Made by a program: the position numbers and the translations under genes. Of a DNA stretch of 64,000 bases, positions 60,355 to 64,000 are shown in pieces. The stretch's first letter is position 1, and every line of letters begins with the position of its first letter. Under the pieces are notes generated by a model. The model worked only from the letters and a program-made list of their open reading frames with translations, searched no databases and was not told the DNA's origin. This DNA is from Mimachlamys varia (lineage: Eukaryota > Mollusca > Bivalvia > Pectinida > Pectinidae). The stretch spans positions 8,738,001 through 8,802,000 of the forward strand of contig OX392527.1 in NCBI GenBank assembly GCA_947623455.1, written 5' to 3'.

Positions 60355-62634
60355 AGTCCAGTCAATTTATGATTTAACCTCGAACTAATTGCAACAGAAT
60401 TTATTCTTTCATTTTTTTGGTTGATGAGCATCATACTTATAACAGAAAAAAAGTCCCAGAAAATCAAAAGTGGGGAAAGTGGTTTTTTTGGCCTTCTAAA
60501 GGATCAGAAAAATTAAGAAAATTACATGTATAACCATATTTGAAATCTAATATCTACCTCAATTGTAACACTGGACATATGGATGAAACAGTATATAAAT
60601 AGCGACTACCGTAATTTCTCTCGTATAGTGCGCAATTTTTTAAAGGCCCAATATACGTAACTTTCGGTAAAACTTGAAGCAAAAATCAAGCCTTATAACT
60701 TTTTATTATTACAGATTTAGTTTAGATTAACTGATATCAGCAATATTCAAGATGAATTCTTTCGCGGTAACCGTACCGGTAACCATTGAAACTCGGTATT
60801 TGTAAACACGCGTCCATTTTGAACTGTCTTCTAACTTCGGTTTGTTGTTGAAGTGGGCCCCACCTGAATCATTTTCAATTCTTTGGATTTTTCTGTGAAG
60901 AGTTTCTTGTTAGTTACCACTCAGGTTTACATCGTTTTAGGCTTATTTTTGCATGATTATCAACTGGAGTTTTTATCAGAATTTTTCAGAATCACGAAAA
61001 ATTTCCTGAAGTTACGTATATTGGGCCTTTAATATAGAAAACAGATACGTCAACATTTTCCACCGAAGGTATTGTATTGAAGAAAACAAGAACTGTCAAT
61101 TTGACCGAAATGCATTTTTCACAAGACTATTTTGGCTTTTCTTTTTCTTTTTTTCAAAGGTAGAGAATAATATTAATTAACATCAGTATCAATGTAAGGC
61201 TTTATTTCATTTTTAAAATATGACTTTCAATTTAATTTACTCAATGACCAATTGTACATTCGCATACGAAAAAAATATAAATCATCAAATCTTGCAAATT
61301 GTGCTTAATTGATGATATTTTCCAAATCGAACGATCTACCTATTTCTGAAGCACATACTTTGAGTAAGGACAAGCAAATGAATTAAAGCATCTTATATAG
61401 ATCTATTCATGTATGAGCACCACTTACTGCTAAAACTAATTTTGGTATGATGAGTTTACAAATGTGGCCTAGTTTTGTTGGTGAGAACTCCACCCCATGC
61501 ATATTTTGCTCAATCCTTGAAAAATGGCAAAGTCCAGGATTCTGAACAACAAAAAATGGATTTTTTTCGCATTTGTTTTTCAATTAACAAATGATTTTGC
61601 CAGTAAAACCGCCTAAAGTATATGTAAAATACTGAACTGTATTTGAAGTTTAACATTCATACTACTTCACAGCTTTATCAAAAATTATGTATCCCCAATT
61701 CTTTGCTATGGGGTGGGGAGGGGGGGGGGGTCTGATTTGTTTGAATATGAAATACTATTTCAACCTTAATTCCATTTAGTCAAAAAGGGCATGTCATGGT
61801 AGTAATTCCTACCAAAAATGTTGACAATCGTACTTAACATAAAAAATATACACTAATTTTCGTTGTTCAAAATCATGGACTTCGCCATTTTCAGCAGCTC
61901 AGTCAAAATTGCACGAAATAAGGATTTGATCAACCTGAACTGGTTCGCTATTTCTAGAAGTCTTCATCAAGATGACATTTCTGTTAAGAAAAATATGCAT
62001 GGAAATTAATTTGATGAGTTTTAAGCATATTCCTTTGATGTTATCTAGATACAAGTTACATAAGTTGAGAAGTTGTTCAATTTTGATCTCCGAATAGCTC
62101 CAAATTAACGCTACCGGTCAACTTCGAAGGTTGATAAATGTTTATAAGTGAAAACAAAATCTCTGATATAGTATTATGAATTACAAATTACCTAATACAA
62201 TGAAATTGAATTAAGCTTGAATGGATATTTATCTTAATTATTAGTATTTCCTTTACTAAAAACGATAAACGAGGCCATTATCGTCCTTTTAAAAATGAAT
62301 ATTTTACCCATATTGACAGGTCAATATTCCATTGAACTCCATTCGACCGTATTTATTTGTTAACACAATTGTTGTTTGGTTGGTCTTGTCAAACTGTTAA
62401 ATCCATATTTCCAGTGTACTAATGGAGTAGATATTACACTTCAGATATGGTGATATGTGATATTCTTAACTTTCCTTGTCCTTTAGAAGGCCATAAAACT
62501 ACTTTCCCCCATTGGGATTTTTTGGGCCTTTTTACTCTTACAGTATAGGTACCAACCATTCAAAAAATATAAAAATAAATTCTGTTGCAATTTTGTCACG
62601 GTTAGGCCTATATTTTGGCTAATTTGACTAGACC
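60355..62634. mobile_element. Fold-back element (long imperfect inverted repeat)
   Basis: Left arm 60355-60591 and right arm 62394-62634 are reverse complements at roughly 70-80% by eye: AGTCCAGTCAATTT/GGTCTAGTCAAATT, ATTGCAACAGAATTTATT, TGGCCTTCTAAAGGA, TAATATCTAC and ATATGGAT..AACAG. Inner segments 61498-61555 and 61860-61912 also pair (ATGG.AAAGTCCA.GATT.TGAACAAC). Distances are symmetrical once the nested 385-bp MITE is removed, so the whole is one palindrome with its centre near 61707. A G-rich run (about 61715-61730) lies at the centre. No ORF. Confidence 0.8.
60644..61028. mobile_element. piggyBac-like MITE nested in the fold-back element
   Basis: Perfect terminal inverted repeats AGGCCCAATATACGTAACTT and its complement, flanked on both sides by TTAA (60640-60643 and 61029-61032), the target duplication typical of piggyBac. 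385 bp, no ORF. It is absent from the opposite arm, so it inserted after the palindrome formed. Confidence 0.85.
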
Positions 62635-64000
62635 ATTAGAGGGAGCGTGCATTTTTTTTCTGAAATGAACTTTTATGTATAGGATGTTCGGCCTCTCATC
62701 TATATTGAGTTCACAACAACATTATAAATTGCATCTTTGTTGTTCAAACGAAGAGTGTTCGAATATGTTTGCAAACGCGCCGTATACTCGTATATTAAGT
62801 GATTTACGTGCATTAAACGAGTATGAACAACAAGGACCTGATAATTTGTTACAGCTAGTTTTGAACATAAAGTAGGGTGTTTTAGAGTAATTTGACACTT
62901 TTTAGGGGTTTAGATCAATTTTCGATAAACAAAACTCGCAAAATTTCAGTGAATGCCTATCACAGTGGGGAATCACGTGGTCTGCAGTTGGTGAGTAACA
63001 CGAATATAAAATGGCCGCCGCCACTATTGAAAGTGAAAATATAGGTAAAACACGGAAAATACTCATTGCATAAGCATTTCATAGTGACGAGCATATAACA
63101 TACTAAATTCTGGATATATCGATACCTCATTTGTGCTGCAACGGTCCGTAGTTTTCTGTAACATTCTGACCAAAGTTTTGAATCGAAGCAAATTTCCTCG
63201 AACGAGGGGTGGTGGTTTACACGAACATTAACTATTTCGTACGTTTTCTTTGTCTAGACAAGAACTTGGGCTACAAAACTGATCTTTGCAGAAAGCGACG
63301 GTCTAATGTCGATTGTACATCGAACCTTTCTGTTGAAAAATATTGTTTTCAGTGTCAATTCGTTAGTTTTGTTAAGTGATGAGTAAACACGAACTAAATT
63401 GCGGTGATGAGTAAACACGAACTGCTGAAGAAAGTTTTGGTATCGGATATTAAGCGAGCAAAAAATAAGCATGTTTGAACTGCCATAATATTTTGGTGGT
63501 ACTTAATTATTGTAAGTGCGACATGAGAGCAAAAATCCATTTGTCTTTTAAGTTGGAGAGACATTTTGATCATATAATAAATGTCCCTGATATGTGACGG
63601 TAATTTGTATGATTGTTTTGGTTTTTTTTTAATTTTTTTTTTCATATAGCCTATTTGAGCAATGTTTGTTGTTTTACAGTCATATATGATATATCTTGGC
63701 TTTAATCATTTAGTAAATTTCCCCATCAAGGGTAACAATACACTGGATTTCTTCTTAAAATCATCCCTTCATTGGTAAAAATAAATGAAAGGTAATCCGA
63801 GGTGTATCAGACCATAATGAATATTATTTTTATTGACAGTGATATATCAAATCCGCCCATAAACTTTAAGGCGTACCATACTCCTATGGGATACAGCGAA
63901 CATAGCTCAAATGAGAGATGACGTTGAATGGAAATACACCTTTTCGGAACATGAATATGAATGTTGACAAAGCTTGGTCATCCTTTAAAGATGTGATAAA
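62635..64000. other. Unassigned right end of window
   Basis: Short open frames only, apart from one candidate first exon at 63011. No known family recognised. Confidence 0.4.
63011..63044 (+). CDS. Candidate first coding exon of an unknown gene
   Basis: ATGGCCGCCGCCACTATTGA opens a short frame MAAATIESENI ending at ATAG|gtaaaa. AAAATGGCCGCCGCC matches the YY1-type start-site motif, and TCACGTGG lies about 40 bases upstream. Without downstream exons this is only a candidate. Confidence 0.2.

Overview
The window is animal nuclear DNA, most likely from a marine bivalve or another lophotrochozoan. The basis is three intron-split metazoan genes whose exons can be rebuilt with phase-consistent GT/AG junctions, AT-rich introns full of minisatellites, and short non-autonomous transposons and tRNA-derived SINEs of the kind common in mollusc genomes. 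The species cannot be fixed from the sequence alone.

Layout, left to right. (1) 1-16640: a satellite with a 56-bp monomer, including two near-identical higher-order blocks of 6440 bp (115 monomers). (2) 17053-35500, minus strand: WDR13, with eleven coding exons from the start codon to about residue 382. The last ~100 residues are not in the window, so the gene must continue past position 1 and the satellite would lie inside a WDR13 intron. Eight tandem arrays fill more than half of the visible gene. (3) 35501-36190: a 690-bp shared 5' region from which WDR13 and Rac diverge. (4) 36191-44517, plus strand: a complete five-exon Rac1-type GTPase (192 aa, CAAX box CIVL), with its 3' UTR to about 45.77 kb. 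(5) 48155-51615: a ~76-80-bp minisatellite built on an imperfect palindrome. (6) 53690-54735: a 30-bp polypurine/polypyrimidine minisatellite. (7) 55407-59250, minus strand: a complete mitochondrial acyl carrier protein gene (NDUFAB1) with two alternative versions of exon 2 only 34 bp apart. (8) 60355-62634: a fold-back element of about 2.3 kb with a TTAA-flanked MITE nested in one arm, then mostly unexplained sequence with one weak candidate first exon near 63011.

The three genes are housekeeping genes with no obvious joint pathway: a WD40 scaffold, a Rho-family switch, and the carrier of mitochondrial fatty-acid synthesis and complex I.

The most unusual signal is the link between tandem arrays and splice sites. 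In WDR13 introns 4, 9 and 10 the repeat unit itself contains the last bases of the upstream exon plus its 5' splice site, so each intron opens with tens of copies of its own donor. In Rac the mirror image occurs: the 3' splice site and first bases of exon 3 are copied five extra times upstream. This suggests that exon-intron junctions here act as seeds for tandem amplification and leave arrays of decoy splice sites.
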